Source: Patiria miniata
Taxonomy: Eukaryota; Echinodermata; Asteroidea; Valvatida; Asterinidae
Length of the DNA stretch: 64,000 bases
Direction of reading: 5' to 3'
NCBI RefSeq assembly: GCF_015706575.1
Contig: NW_024037062.1
Location: forward strand, 8,242,811-8,306,810
Part shown: positions 22,925 through 34,257 of the stretch, piece by piece
Layout: every line of letters starts with the position of its first letter
Position numbering within the stretch: position 1 is the stretch's first letter
The notes under the pieces: model-generated
Told to the model about the DNA's origin: nothing
The model's database searches: none
The model's input: the letters and a program-made list of their open reading frames with translations, nothing else
Made by a program: the position numbers and the translations under genes

Positions 22925-25900
22925 TTAGCGTTTAACCGCGCACACATCGAACGGCTCTGGTACGTAGGTGAAGCTGGGGACACCCCTCATGGACGGTTTG
23001 GGCGCCCCCAACGGCAGCTTGAAAGTGAACCTCTGGAACAGGTTGGTGACGAACAGGAACATCTCCATCCTGGCCAGTCCCTCGCCAAGACAACTCCGTC
23101 GACCTTTGACACGAGAAGACAAGAGGATCGACAATCAGAAAGGAAGATGTTTTTTTCGGAAAGACAACAAGTATGCATCCTCTTGTGGCACCGTGACTGG
23201 TCTGCAATCTTACGAATGTCAAGTTCTATGAGAGACACAAGGAGACTGATGTTGTGAGGTCAAGGAACCAGACTGGCTTCGTGTTTGCATACAAAATAGT
23301 TGTCTTCCAGCGAATGATGGCGCTGTACTTGGATGTAAAGGTAAAGGGGAACAACAGTCGAAATGCTGCAGGACGTTGATTTAAGCAAAATTGCAAATTA
23401 AGTTTCTTCATTCATATAACTAGACTCGATGATATTTGTTCCCCACGGCCAACTTACCTATTGAGAAGGGTATGAACCTCTCGTGTTGGATGAGTTTCGT
23501 GCCGTCTTTGCTCAGAAAGCGGTCGGGGTTGAACTCCTCCGGTCGATCCCAAACCCTGGGATCGTTCATCATCGCCCACAGGGCAAAAAACACAGCTAGT
23601 ACATACAAGGCAAGAAAAAGTATTGTTATCGAATTAGTCTGACTTGTATACTAACACCCCTTGAAATGATTCCATCTGACTTGCTGACGTTAAGAAGAAG
23701 TCAAGAAATATATACTGGAGATTTCTAACATTAATCATCAAGGGTCTCAGTAATCATTGAGCGAAAATGTGTTTCGGGATTCAAAAGGTTGTGCATTTGT
23801 CTTTATTTTCGCTGTACAGGGTGAGTAAAAAAGAACGAACCGCAAATGTCGGGACTATTGTTTTATTGACTGAGGTCCTAAGTGTAGCACCTGCAAAGTC
23901 TAGGATATAAAAGCCCAAGTCATAAACTTTCTTTTAGTACAAGACTCATTCAAATCACTCATGTAGTATTGAAGTTACAGAATTTTAAACACAACCACCG
24001 TTTTAAAGTTCTGTCCACGAATCACAAAAAGGTAAGTTTTTTTTAAGCAAAACGCAAACAAGTCACATATAGGGATTGATGTGAATTGTTTTCGTTTTGC
24101 TGAAAGACCGCGCCTGTTTTTGTGATCCGTGGATGGCCAGAACTTTAAAACGGTGGTTGTGTTTAAAGTTTCTTAACTTGGAAAGTACATGAGTGATTTG
24201 AATGATTCTTGTACTAAAAGAAAGCTTATGAATTGGGTTTTTCATATCCTACATTTTGACAGTCCCGACATTTGGTGTTTTTTTTTTTACTCACCCTGTA
24301 TTCTTGATAGATCTTATTGGAAACGAACAAATTTCATGACAAGCAATTCGCAAAATACTGCATGTAATAAACTTAACTTTTCGGTTTTTTTATGGTTTAT
24401 TTTGTTCTCCTTTCTCCCCCCCCCCCTTCTTTTCCCCCAATAACTTACGCCCGCCTTTCGGGATGGTGTAACCTCTCAACTTGATTTCTCGAGTCGCCTT
24501 GTAGGGTAGCGCAGAGGCCGCAACGGGCCGTAAGCGCTGTATCTCGTTCAGGACCGCGTTGGTGTAGGGCATGCTGGGACGGTCCTCACAAGATGGCTGC
24601 CGGTCACCTCCAACCACCTCACTGATCTCTCTCTGGATCTGAAATGCATGAAAATACGTATTGAGTTGCTAAAAGGAGGCAAGTGTCAGCCTAAAAATAC
24701 TGCAAGTAAAACTCGTGCGATCCCCTGGCATGCTGGCATATTGTATGCAGGCAGTTAGTATCAATGTACCTAACCAAAATGGAATTACAAAATATACAGT
24801 CCATGATTGTGAAGCTATAAAGGGGCCTTTCACTTACGAAACAATAACTTTGACGACACTAAAAAAACAAAGTGACAAATCATGGGCTACCTAGGACCAA
24901 GGCCTGTAGAGTAACCCTGGAGGTCATGACCTGTTGCCTGGATCTAATCACTTAACCAGATACCATGAGCAATAACCACATATCAAGTTTGGTTGAGATT
25001 GATGATTAAACTTACAGTGAACCTAACCAACATGGAACACACACATATACACGTTTGTTTATGGTGTAAATCGAGGATTTTCTTTTGTTCCTCTTCCCTT
25101 TTCCCTGTTTGTAACTTAACTTTTTCGCAACAGCTCTCATTGGTTTTGTATACACGTTTTTTAATCAAAGTCGTCCTCGATTTGGTTCCTGTCCTCGATT
25201 CACCGATGGTGTTACACGTGTACTGTCCTCGATTTACACCATAAACAAACTCCTGCACTCGGGGAGCCCCTATTGTCACCCTTTTTTGCACTAAGTTTTT
25301 AGAAAGACCTCGTATGTGCGATCGTAAATTGGGTACCTTCGAGAATTGGGGACCCAATTGTCCCCTATTGTTCATTTTCAACGTCCCTTAGCTGTTGCAT
25401 GCAGAAACAAACTCACGCATACACGCAAATAAGGAAATACCCTTTCGCAATATCCTCCTCCGGCTTACAGCCAGGGGTACTTACAGCCAGGGGGATCATG
25501 TAAAAATGGTAGGAGCTTTTCTGATTTGTGTTTTACCTTTTCTTGTACCTCGGGGTGATTCAGCACGGCAGCTATCACCCACAGGATCGTGTTTGAGGTT
25601 GTGTCCGTGCCCGCAGCAAACATGTCGAAGATCGCCCGCCAGATGTGCTGATAGGCGAAGGTCGCGTCCCCCGCGGCGCCTTTCCGCTCCGTCTCATCAA
25701 TCTCTCCGATGTACATGTCGATGAAGTCCCGGTAATCGTTAGGGTCATAAGAATCCCGGTGTTCCTAGACATAGATAAGATAAATTACATTGTTATATAC
25801 CTCTGTCTTCAAAACTGTATTTCCATTGGCCTAGAAAGATCACGTACTTGTTAAGGGTATAAAACATCATAGCACGCATATCACACTCCATGTTGTACGT

Positions 25901-28900
25901 ACGGTGTGAGACGCTTGTGTCCCTGGTACCCACGCTATTTTCACCATGTTTTCATACATAAGTGGGAGCAGCGAACTAGCAGACGATCAGCTGTTTCGAG
26001 CACGCGACATGCATGTGAGTAATGAGTTGACGTTCGATTGTCATGATTGTTGTGTTAACTGCCGTTTGTTTTCGTAATATTTATTTCATCAAAATCCAAC
26101 GAATCAAAGACAGAAGTATCACAAAACAATTGTTGACTGCTGTGATGTGGGATATGACGATTTCGCATAGGGAGGGGTGCCCCAGTTTCATGGTCTATGG
26201 CATATATGTTCATAAAAAAAAGGTGAAGAATCCTTAAAATAAATCCTGCATCCGGATCACGCCCAAAATTTAATTGATTCCTAATTTTTACCTAGGACCA
26301 CCCGCAAAACAAATTTCATGAAAATCCGTCATACAAACCAACGCAGATGAAAGCACATACCTCCTGGCGGAGGTCAACAATTTCAGAGAAAGTGTTTACC
26401 TGAACAATTCCGTTGATCCGTTCTCTTATGTATCTCAGACATCCTTGAACTTTGGAGTAGAGCGGAGTTAGGAGAAGCACGGGGAATATATTTGCCAGCG
26501 ATCCTACACCGGTAGTGTGCAAGATATACTGCAGACTGCGCACCAACTTCTTGAAATTCGGGTCGTCGTAATCGAAACGGTACCCGAAGCAGACGGTGCA
26601 GATGATGTTGGACACCGCGTTGTGGATGATGAGATTGGGATCGAAGGATCGATTCTTTTCATTTTCGATTCTCTCGACCAGGTATCGAGCCTCCTCGGTG
26701 ATCTTGTGCTCCAGGCTCTTCTTGCCGACTCCGAGTTTTCGAAAGGCGCCGAGGCCGAAGTGTCGCTGCTCTTTGCCAGTCTCGCCGTCGGCCCAGAGAA
26801 AACTTCCTGTTGAAACGATAAGGCCAAAAAAAAGAAGTCTCCGGTTTCTGGAATGGAGCTTGCCCAAAAAGTGGTGCGGCGACGCGGCTCTTTTTTTTTT
26901 TTTACCCGATTTATTTTGCTTCAAATGTCGGCTGATGACTGCAAATGGTGGCCGACTAAACTTTAGCGCAAATATATGGGAGTCCAGAGAGGCCACATAA
27001 AGCTTATTGTCGATCGTCACCCCATATAAAAACACGTTAAAATCGTGCAGCAGCAGGATTCCAGTCAAATCAGTGAGTTTGGCGGTTTTGAGACATCATC
27101 TTTCATTGAAAAAAAAAACGTTTTCATTTTGCCGACGCGCATGGCTACGGCGACGCGCGCGCATACCAGAAACCGGAGACTTCTTTTTTTGGCCTTAGTG
27201 ACGTTATAACAACAAATGAATTATTAATAAGATATATTAAAACAAGCCTAACCATCAACTGGAACTGGTTAGGCACTACTAATTTATTGCCTTACACATT
27301 TTAGGTGCTTAGATTACACCCAAAATACACTGTATGTCATGGTCACTCATTTTTGTAACTGCAGGGTGGACCAAAAAAACGCATCAAATCATGATCAAAC
27401 CCATTCCCTCAAAAACGATGGAAAAGAAGATCAGGCCAGCTTCACTCACTCTTTAGCCAGCAAATTTCTCTAACACTTTCTTTTGGCAAAGAAAAGGTCC
27501 TCAGTATCACCAACCAAGTTTGAAGACTTCAATTTTTAAAGGAGAATTTTCTTCAATATTTGGCAGTGGCTTGCACATGAGAGGGAAGTCAAGTGATTTT
27601 AAAATGAGGCTAAGGACTGTACATGTCCATCGATCCATGGACCAACCATATATTTTACAAGACTGACTTCTGCATTCCTTGTCATTATTTAGTCTGGTGC
27701 CTGACTATGGAGAAATGTGCAGGGAAAGAACGTTGCAACCTGATGCTACTATTTCTTTCATATATCACATCTAAGAAGGTCAGTCATTACAAAAATGAAA
27801 GGACATGAATCCGGGACTGAGAAACATTTCCAATTTTGTTAGGAAATACTTAGACAATTTTCTAGACTCTGGTCTCCATAGACTTTGTACACAACCGCTG
27901 ACGTAGCGTCAGGTTGCAACATTCTTTTCATGTGTAGAAATAGTGACCTAGTACCCGACATCCTAGATCAGTCAGTTGTCAGTTGATTGATGCAGTGCTG
28001 AAGGGTGCAGACAAGCAAATCGGCCCGAAATTGTCTACACCGGCCAAATCACGAGTTGCATACCCTCAAATTCTTCGGTATTTTAGCACATTGCGGGCCA
28101 TGAACTTGAGATTTTGTACAAAATAATGTGTGGAAGCCGTGCAGATAGAAGACTGCGAGCTCGTATTTCTGTGAAATGTGGATGATGATGAGGCCCTTAA
28201 ATGGCTCTATTTTGCACTGGAGCGTAGACGTCCATTTTCAAAATGGCGATGGGCTTCAGGACGACTTTTAGGGGTTATCATCTTTGGATGGAATTTTCTC
28301 CCAAAAGTCATTAATTACCTCCAGAATATTGAACAGAAAATGAAAGATGATGAAATAACTTTAATTTGATGTACGTCTTCAACACCTCAGAGAGTGGTGA
28401 GTATTTTTCCTGAATTTCTGAAGTGGGGCATTTATCATTGGGATCTATGGACACTTTTTTACTGGTCTGCAAGCTGTAGAGTTGTTGGACTGGTTATTTC
28501 AGGTGCCAATCTGTTTTCTTGTAATGCATGTTTCAGTACCTACGGTTTTAAGACTCTCATCCACGTATTGAGAGTCCCAAATTTTCGGACTACAATCCTG
28601 GCCAAATCTCGCTGGCCCCCAACCCCCAGCCCCCTGTCAATGTTGTCTCTCATTGCGCGGTGTGTGCTCCATCAGCTGGAGAGAAAACCACTGACCGGGG
28701 AGCGGGGGAGTGGGTAGCCTTGACCAAGGCGTTGGGCTTATCGATTCGCCGATAAAAAAAAATCGCCTATAAGAAAATCCCTAATCAACTTGGCAAGGCA
28801 TAATTGCGTGATCAGATCGATGTCCGTACGCTGCTAGTGAGAAAGTAACTTGTACAGCGAGAGGCTATGCTTGTACGTACGCACGTACACACACGTACTC

Positions 28901-29697
28901 GTACAACAGCCATTCACACACAGTACATGTGCATGCATGAGCTAGTCCGCGCCGCGTGGCCTGTCGTTCGACAGGCCACGCGGCGCGTACCCCACACGTA
29001 CGTACAGTACATGTACACCCACACGCAGAACACAGTAGGCCTACATTTACTGCCTTACACCATGCGTACAGTCCGTACTCACGTGTGTGTGCTTGCTGGT
29101 TGTGTTAGTACTGAACCGTTCGTACGGACAAGGGTCGGCGGTACACGTACACGCACGTAGCCGCGTTGATTGTGGGTGCAGGGCCCGATTATCTCCCTTC
29201 GACAAAAAGCCGAGGGACCGCATTGAACAAGGCTAGGGAGTGGGTAACCGTGGAAAGCTATTATTTCCAAGTGTCCCAACCATTTTGGTCGGGATTGTAG
29301 CTCCATTCCTACCTTTTGTACCCGTGACTGTTGATAACGACGGCACAGGGGCTCTGTCCAGGAGCCGTTCTCCTTTATTCAGCAGCAACTCCTTAGCTGC
29401 ATCGATGTCGCTGATGACGGTGATAGGAGACCTACCGGGCGATAACCCGACCGACATGACGCCGCCGTACTGCCAGCCCCACTCCGCAAACAACTCATGG
29501 ATGAGCTTCGTGGACCGGGCCAGCGCGGGAATGTTCCCCAGCAGGGGCCATCGCCACGGCCCCGGGGGAAGGTTCTTCTGTCGGTCTCGGAAAAACCTCA
29601 AGACCACCAGGAAAATCAGCAAGAAGACGCCGACAGACTTGAGATCGAGAGCGCCGGTGAGCAAAGAAGAAATAGCAGCTGAATTCTGACCAGCCAT
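22925..29697 (-). CDS. Cytochrome P450, CYP2-clan-like (gene B), 6 exons, 508 aa
   Basis: Paralogue of gene A with the same six-exon plan. Minus-strand exons are 29697-29313, 26806-26400, 25764-25537, 24638-24449, 23595-23458 and 23103-22925; lengths 385+407+228+190+138+179 give 508 codons plus TAA. It has an extra Leu near residue 12 and a shorter variable stretch before the I-helix, which reads [10 protein letters not shown] (Ala where A and C have Gly). It keeps the hinge [21 protein letters not shown] (ExxR), [10 protein letters not shown] and [14 protein letters not shown]. The exon 4/5 junction codes Pro after YTIPKGG, where C has Thr. Product: predicted ER-membrane monooxygenase of unknown substrate. 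Intron 1 is swollen to about 2.5 kb by repeats. The TATA-like CATAAAAGG at 29764-29772 is shared with gene A. No disabling change was seen. Confidence 0.93.
23817..24298. mobile_element. Tc1/mariner-type MITE, long inverted repeats (copy 1)
   Basis: Termini CAGGGTGAGT...ACTCACCCTG are flanked by TA. The arms are long: GTCCCGACATTTG near the right end mirrors CAAATGTCGGGAC at left, and the centre holds ACAACCACCGTTTTAAAG and its complement. It lies in P450 B intron 4. Confidence 0.75.
25053..25250. mobile_element. ~198-bp inverted-repeat element in P450 B intron 3
   Basis: The ends GTTTGTTTATGGTGTAAATC and the exact complement frame the segment, with further CCTCGATT repeats inside. No obvious target duplication was seen. 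Confidence 0.55.
26822..27194. mobile_element. PIF/Harbinger-like MITE (copy 2), P450 B intron 1
   Basis: This 373-bp copy of the element at 5269-5639 is reversed, flanked by TAA and TTA. It sits 15 bp from the exon 2 acceptor; gene A lacks it at the same point, where TTGAAATCATTTGTGACGT runs uninterrupted. Confidence 0.75.
27735..27930. mobile_element. Small inverted-repeat element (family N2, copy 2)
   Basis: It begins GTTGCAACCTGATGCTAC and ends GTAGCGTCAGGTTGCAAC. It matches 5655-5845 in the core GGGACTGAGAAACATTTCCA. Confidence 0.6.
28015..28460 (+). repeat. Dispersed repeat family R1, copy in P450 B intron 1
   Basis: Related along its length to 4310-4735 and 50740-51110, sharing GCGAGCTCGTATTT, AAATTTGGATGAT-like blocks and TTGAACAGAAAATGAAAGAT. 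Confidence 0.55.
28948..28987. repeat. Perfect 19-bp hairpin in ACGT-rich DNA
   Basis: The arm CGCGCCGCGTGGCCTGTCG is followed by TT and its exact complement. It sits in a GTAC/ACGT-rich stretch (28860-29160) inside P450 B intron 1. Confidence 0.8.
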
Positions 29698-29763
29698 CGA
29701 ATATCCAATTCCCCTCACGACTCTGTTGAATACGCCACGACGAATGAATTCCACAACAACCGG

Positions 29764-29772
29764 CCTTTTATG
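29764..29772 (-). promoter_or_regulatory. TATA-like element of P450 gene B
   Basis: The minus strand reads ACATAAAAGGCCGG about 68 bp upstream of the ATG, matching gene A. Confidence 0.5.
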
Positions 29773-30144
29773 TCACTGTATTCAGCCGGCAAAGAGTACG
29801 CGTCTAGTTTGCGATCTCCAGCAGCTACAGATTACACGCCCAAAATAATGGTTATATAGAAAGTAGTTAAGAGGTCACGGCCATGGCGTCAAGAGATTTT
29901 GGTGCTGTTGTTCCTTCACATTTGGCACAGAACGTTAGGTAAAACCATGGAGCTATAAATAGTTCGATGGTACAACCATATTGTAAGTGCTTGCACGTAT
30001 GGTTCCAAAGTTCATGACCGACTGTTTATTAAACGGAATACGTAATATTGGGAAGTAGTTGAAAGGTGTTGGCTATGAAGTGTACAAACTCGGTGAAACA
30101 TTTCGTCACCTCTAGTCTATACGGAGTAGTTGAGGTATTGACTC

Positions 30145-30228
30145 TAGTCTGGTTCCCGGACCAAAAGATTCTGACTATTCCCGATGAATCAGGAATAGTC
30201 AGAATCTTTTGGTCTGGGAACCAGACTA
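30145..30228. mobile_element. 84-bp palindromic MITE of the TAGTCTGG family
   Basis: A near-perfect palindrome starts TAGTCTGGTTCCCGGACC and ends with its complement, flanked by the 9-bp duplication TATTGACTC (30136-30144 and 30229-30237). The gene A flank has the site unoccupied near 20693-20705. It is a miniature of the element at 20738-21406. Confidence 0.8.
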
Positions 30229-31034
30229 TATTGACTCAAGGTTTCGCGCATGCGCTTATCCGGTTGTGCAAAGTTCACAGGCAGAGTGTACATATTGCCA
30301 CTTTTCGGTAAACTATGGAAGGCCGACATTGCAAAAATAAAATATTCGGTTATTAATGTTTCCAAACGTATCATTTTGATTGTTAAAAGTACGAAATAAC
30401 CATCAATCGCTACCAAATACTTAATTAAAATGCCTTTTTTTTTTTTAAATGATTGGGGTGTTAATATGCAATTTTTGGCAAAATCTGTTGCCAACCACGG
30501 TTTAAATAATTTATACCCTTTTGGCTGCCCACACAAATGGCGCTCAAACATAATGAAATAATCAGAATTCAAAATACTCTGCTCATCGCTGACGACGCAT
30601 TTTCAGCGAACCTCTGCCAACTCATTTGTTATTAGTAAAAGTTAAGGTATAGTACAATGTACTGGCAAATCAAAACGGTAAAAAGTGCCCCCCCCCCCCC
30701 ACTGTACCATCCAGCCCCCCCCCCCCCAACACTTGCCCACCTCGGATGAAAATCCTGCTACGCTGCTGCTTCTAGAATGGCAGCTAGCAAGATGGAATAA
30801 ATTCACGGGGTGTTTAGTACCTGTACGATTTTTAATCAAAGTATACGCTATTTGACAATAATTTCTGTAGGTTTCTTTTGGGATAAATGCAAATGATCCT
30901 ATGATGTATTCAAGGTTTGATGACGTGGTAGCTTCCTGATTCGATATTTCTTGGAAAACTGAGTACGTGAAAAAAATATCAGCTCGAAATGCTCTCGGAA
31001 GCTGCGGCCCAACTCTAGACCTGCTATAGCCTAC

Positions 31035-31534
31035 GTACCTCGTTCCCATATTGTGTCGAGCAGTTCCCTCCGCTACCTGCTCTCTCACCCTGGTATTGGA
31101 TCATTTGCATGTCCAAAAATGTTGCACATGTATGCAAATTAGTAGTCTGGTGCCTGGCTGTGCTATTAATCAGTATTTGCTTCCGTATGCGGTGTCTGAG
31201 GTAAAAACAAAATTTTATCCAGCCAATATTCAGTACCACATTACATTATGAACAAAATAGAAAAGGGGCGTTTTTGAGACGGAGTGGACGTAATTATTTA
31301 CATTGAACGTAAAAATACGTCATATACATGTCGACGACAATTAAAACACACAGTACTGAATATGAATCCATTACTTGCTATGTATTGCTGTATCGAATCA
31401 GGATACAGAAAGCACGTTTCTCATCAATGGGTTGCTATTGGAAACGAGTTTGGAAATAAAGTAACCCCTGGGGACGTATCTCATACCAGGGCGAGAGAGC
31501 AGGAATCGTATGGCTCGACGCCATGGGGACGAGG
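31035..31534. mobile_element. ~500-bp inverted-repeat element, CCTCGTCCCCA family (diverged copy)
   Basis: Related to 40069-40585 and 48430-48945: it shares CTCTCACCCTGGTATTGGAT, ATTTGCATG, TATGCGGTGTCT and the right end GGGGACGAGG. The left end is degraded (CCTCGTTCCCA). A partial relative is at 38005-38290. Confidence 0.6.
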
Positions 31535-31956
31535 TGGTAATCCATTCGACCTACATAACAGTGCAATGTCAGCTATACTCTCTTCACATACTCTATTTAC
31601 TGCGAATTCGGTAGCCTATGATTACCATGCCGGTTGTGTATAAAGCCTGAAAGTTCACTCCTAGTGGTGCGCTTCCAGATCGACCTCTTGCATATGAAAA
31701 TTAACGTGGAAAAATTCAAAAATTTGTGATTATTTTTTTTTACATTGATTTTAATCATCCTCGAAAAAGGTCTTGGTACATTATTGCAGAATCTCAATTG
31801 TGTCAGGTCAACTCGCCCCCTCCTCGACTTGTCCCCTGACCGACTTGGCCCTTACTAACTCGCCCCCTAGCTGACTCGCCCCTAGCCGACTCGCCCCTCG
31901 GATAAATATTTCATTGAATAGTTTGTGTGCACTTTGAATTACATTATTTTTTTTTA

Positions 31957-32412
31957 AGGGAATATACATCATTTTTAGAAATGGATGGAATTGGGGGGTT
32001 GGAAATATATAGCAAATATAGTTACACTGACTTTTTTGAGGTTTTGGTTCCCTGACTCCATATAAAGAAGAAACAGAGCAGTTTACCTACATTGGGGAAT
32101 TGTAAGGTCAGGGAACCAGTCTAGCTGGCTTGTTCCCGTTCATAGGTGTGTAATCGATTGCAAACAAGGGCGATGGTCAATTGGGGCCAGTATTTGAAAA
32201 AAAGCCATTTTTTCCCAACGCTGGTTGGCCGACCAACGTCGGAAATTGATACAAAAATGCCACTTTTCTTGAAAATGACAATATACCAGGTGCCTTGTTT
32301 TTACAGGATGCTTTACACTGTCATTCACTAACAGTCCAGCAAGGTATTTCAAAATGATTTGGTAGTTTTATTTTTTGATGTTTGCAAATGTTGTATTTTC
32401 CCTTTGAGTCAA
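31957..32412 (+). mobile_element. TTAA-flanked MITE (piggyBac-type), copy 1
   Basis: It starts near TTAAGGGAATATACATCATT and ends near TGTTGTATTTTCCCTTTGA. It is a diverged copy of 55724-56250 and shares GGTTCCCTGACTCCA, ACTTTTCTTGAAAATGACAA and TGATGTTTGCAAATGTTGTA. Confidence 0.6.
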
Positions 32413-32739
32413 TAATTGTTCTACCTCCGCAGGGTGATATATTATTCTCTCTGACTCTCCGTGTATTTGGTTTATACGGGAAACCTGTTGTCTACAAGTC
32501 ATGATTTATGTCATGCATGATGCCGTTATAATTATGTTCCATCACGGTCTTCTTTCTCTATGGTACGATTAATGTGCTCCCCGTACACAAGTTAAACCAA
32601 CAGTAGGTCCCTACGAGTGAAATTATAAAGCGAACAAACTTATTCCACGCGTAATATGCCGATTGCAATGAATGACAAAATATAGTGCCTCCTCATTGTC
32701 GAAAAACCTCACATGGAATATAGTCACGTTTGGTTAGTG

Positions 32740-33020
32740 TGTCTTTTATCGGGGGGGGGGGGTTGGAGGGATCATTTTTTCGACATGGCTACTTTTCCAG
32801 TTCTGGAAATATCAGTCGTTTCAGGGGTGGCCTCCTTTGGGTGAAAATTTCTCCCAAAAGTCAATGGTCAACCCACCAAAAATTGGAAGAAGAAAATGAA
32901 AAAGCTGGCATGTTGATCATCTATGTTTCTCTGCAGCCTAAACACCTGTGAGAGTTCCAAGTATTTTTAAAAGAATGTTGAAGTATGGGTATTTTTTTTA
33001 TTTAACACTGGTGTCTATGG
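32740..33020 (+). repeat. Dispersed repeat family R1, weak partial copy
   Basis: It shares TTTCTCCCAAAAGTCAATGG- and GAAGAAAATGAAAAAGCT-like blocks and the CACCTGTGAGAGTTC end with the better copies. From 33020 to 33560 nothing else is recognised except a TAGTCTGG-family right end near 33070-33100. Confidence 0.35.
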
Positions 33021-33839
33021 GAATTTTTCTATACTAGGGTGCACCCCTAAGATTCATCAGAAATCATAGTCAGAATCTTTCGGTCAGGGAACCAGACTAC
33101 GACATGGGGGACAAAAGGCCGTGATTTGGGGGACAAAGAACGTTGCCTGCCATTTCGGATACAAACAGTTGTCCGCGATCAGCTGTTTCATTAGATATGG
33201 CGGCAATATTGCCGACGTTCGCGTGACGTTCCAAAAAAAGGGCACTCGTTAAAAAAGGCGCTTGCGAAAAAGGGCTCTTTTATTGAAGGGGGGTTCGTAT
33301 GAGGGGACCCCTTCCTCTGGACCTTTAATAATTTGGAGGACTTTGCCCCTTATTAATTCTTGAATGAATCATTGTAGGTGACTCCAAGCCTAGAACGTAG
33401 ACTTATGATAATTATGGGATCGGGAACAATGTTCATATGCCTTTAATCATTCATCTTAATCTGTCTTATCATTCCATTGTGATCAAAATTGTACCATGCA
33501 GTTAAAAATCAAACAATCTGCATCTGCATCTGTAAAATATTGTGCAAACTCCTTGATAAGCTATCCCCATGCTCAATTAATCAGCTTCTAATACTATTTC
33601 TCCAATCAATTGCCCTATACAGTCGCTTTTATAGCTCTGAGCCCCCATTGGCCAAGTACGGCTTTTCTTTATCAAACGATGGTGCATAAACTCAATTGAC
33701 CAATCAGAGACAGGGTTCACCAATATGCAAAGTAGTTCGTGTACACGTGTGGCTTTACGATAGAGGACAGACACACAGAGGGAGAACAAGATCCTTTCAG
33801 TCCTCGCGCGTTGGGTCTTTTGTTGAAAACGGTCCTCAA

Positions 33840-33920
33840 CGGTACGGTTATGTGCTTAGTCTATGGTAGAGTGTTGTATTACAGGGACAAAGGAAAACAC
33901 AAAGCATTGTCCTCGGGCGT
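33840..33920 (-). repeat. Dispersed piece shared with the erlin intron 9 tandem repeat
   Basis: ATGTGCTTAGTCTATGG, GTGTTGTATTACAGGGACAA and AGCATTGTCCTCG are the complement of the spacer part of the tandem unit at 58990-59575. Confidence 0.65.
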
Positions 33921-34257
33921 ATAGAAATTCACGACTGTATGTTCTGTCACAACTCGATACATGCAGTTATGCCACTCGAAACCTTTTTGTTTCCGACATT
34001 TAAATTACTGTTCAACATTTTTTATGGTAATATCGTGTGTTAATTTCATGAACGATTGCTGCATAGTAATTTTGCTTGGTAAGTTTTATCTTGATCTCTT
34101 GTGACATAATTGTTTATGGGAGAGTAAAAAAATCCACGTTTGCCTCAAACCTTCTGAAATTATACATCTACATATCTATATGACAAAGATCCCCCAGTCC
34201 CAATTAATAAATTTCCAATGAGCATTAGAGCTGGGGTTTCCCAAGCTATTATTGGAT

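Noticed and set aside
29240-29689. Plus-strand 149-codon frame over P450 B exon 1
   Set aside because: It is antisense to a well-supported P450 exon; the equivalent shadow appears at each copy.
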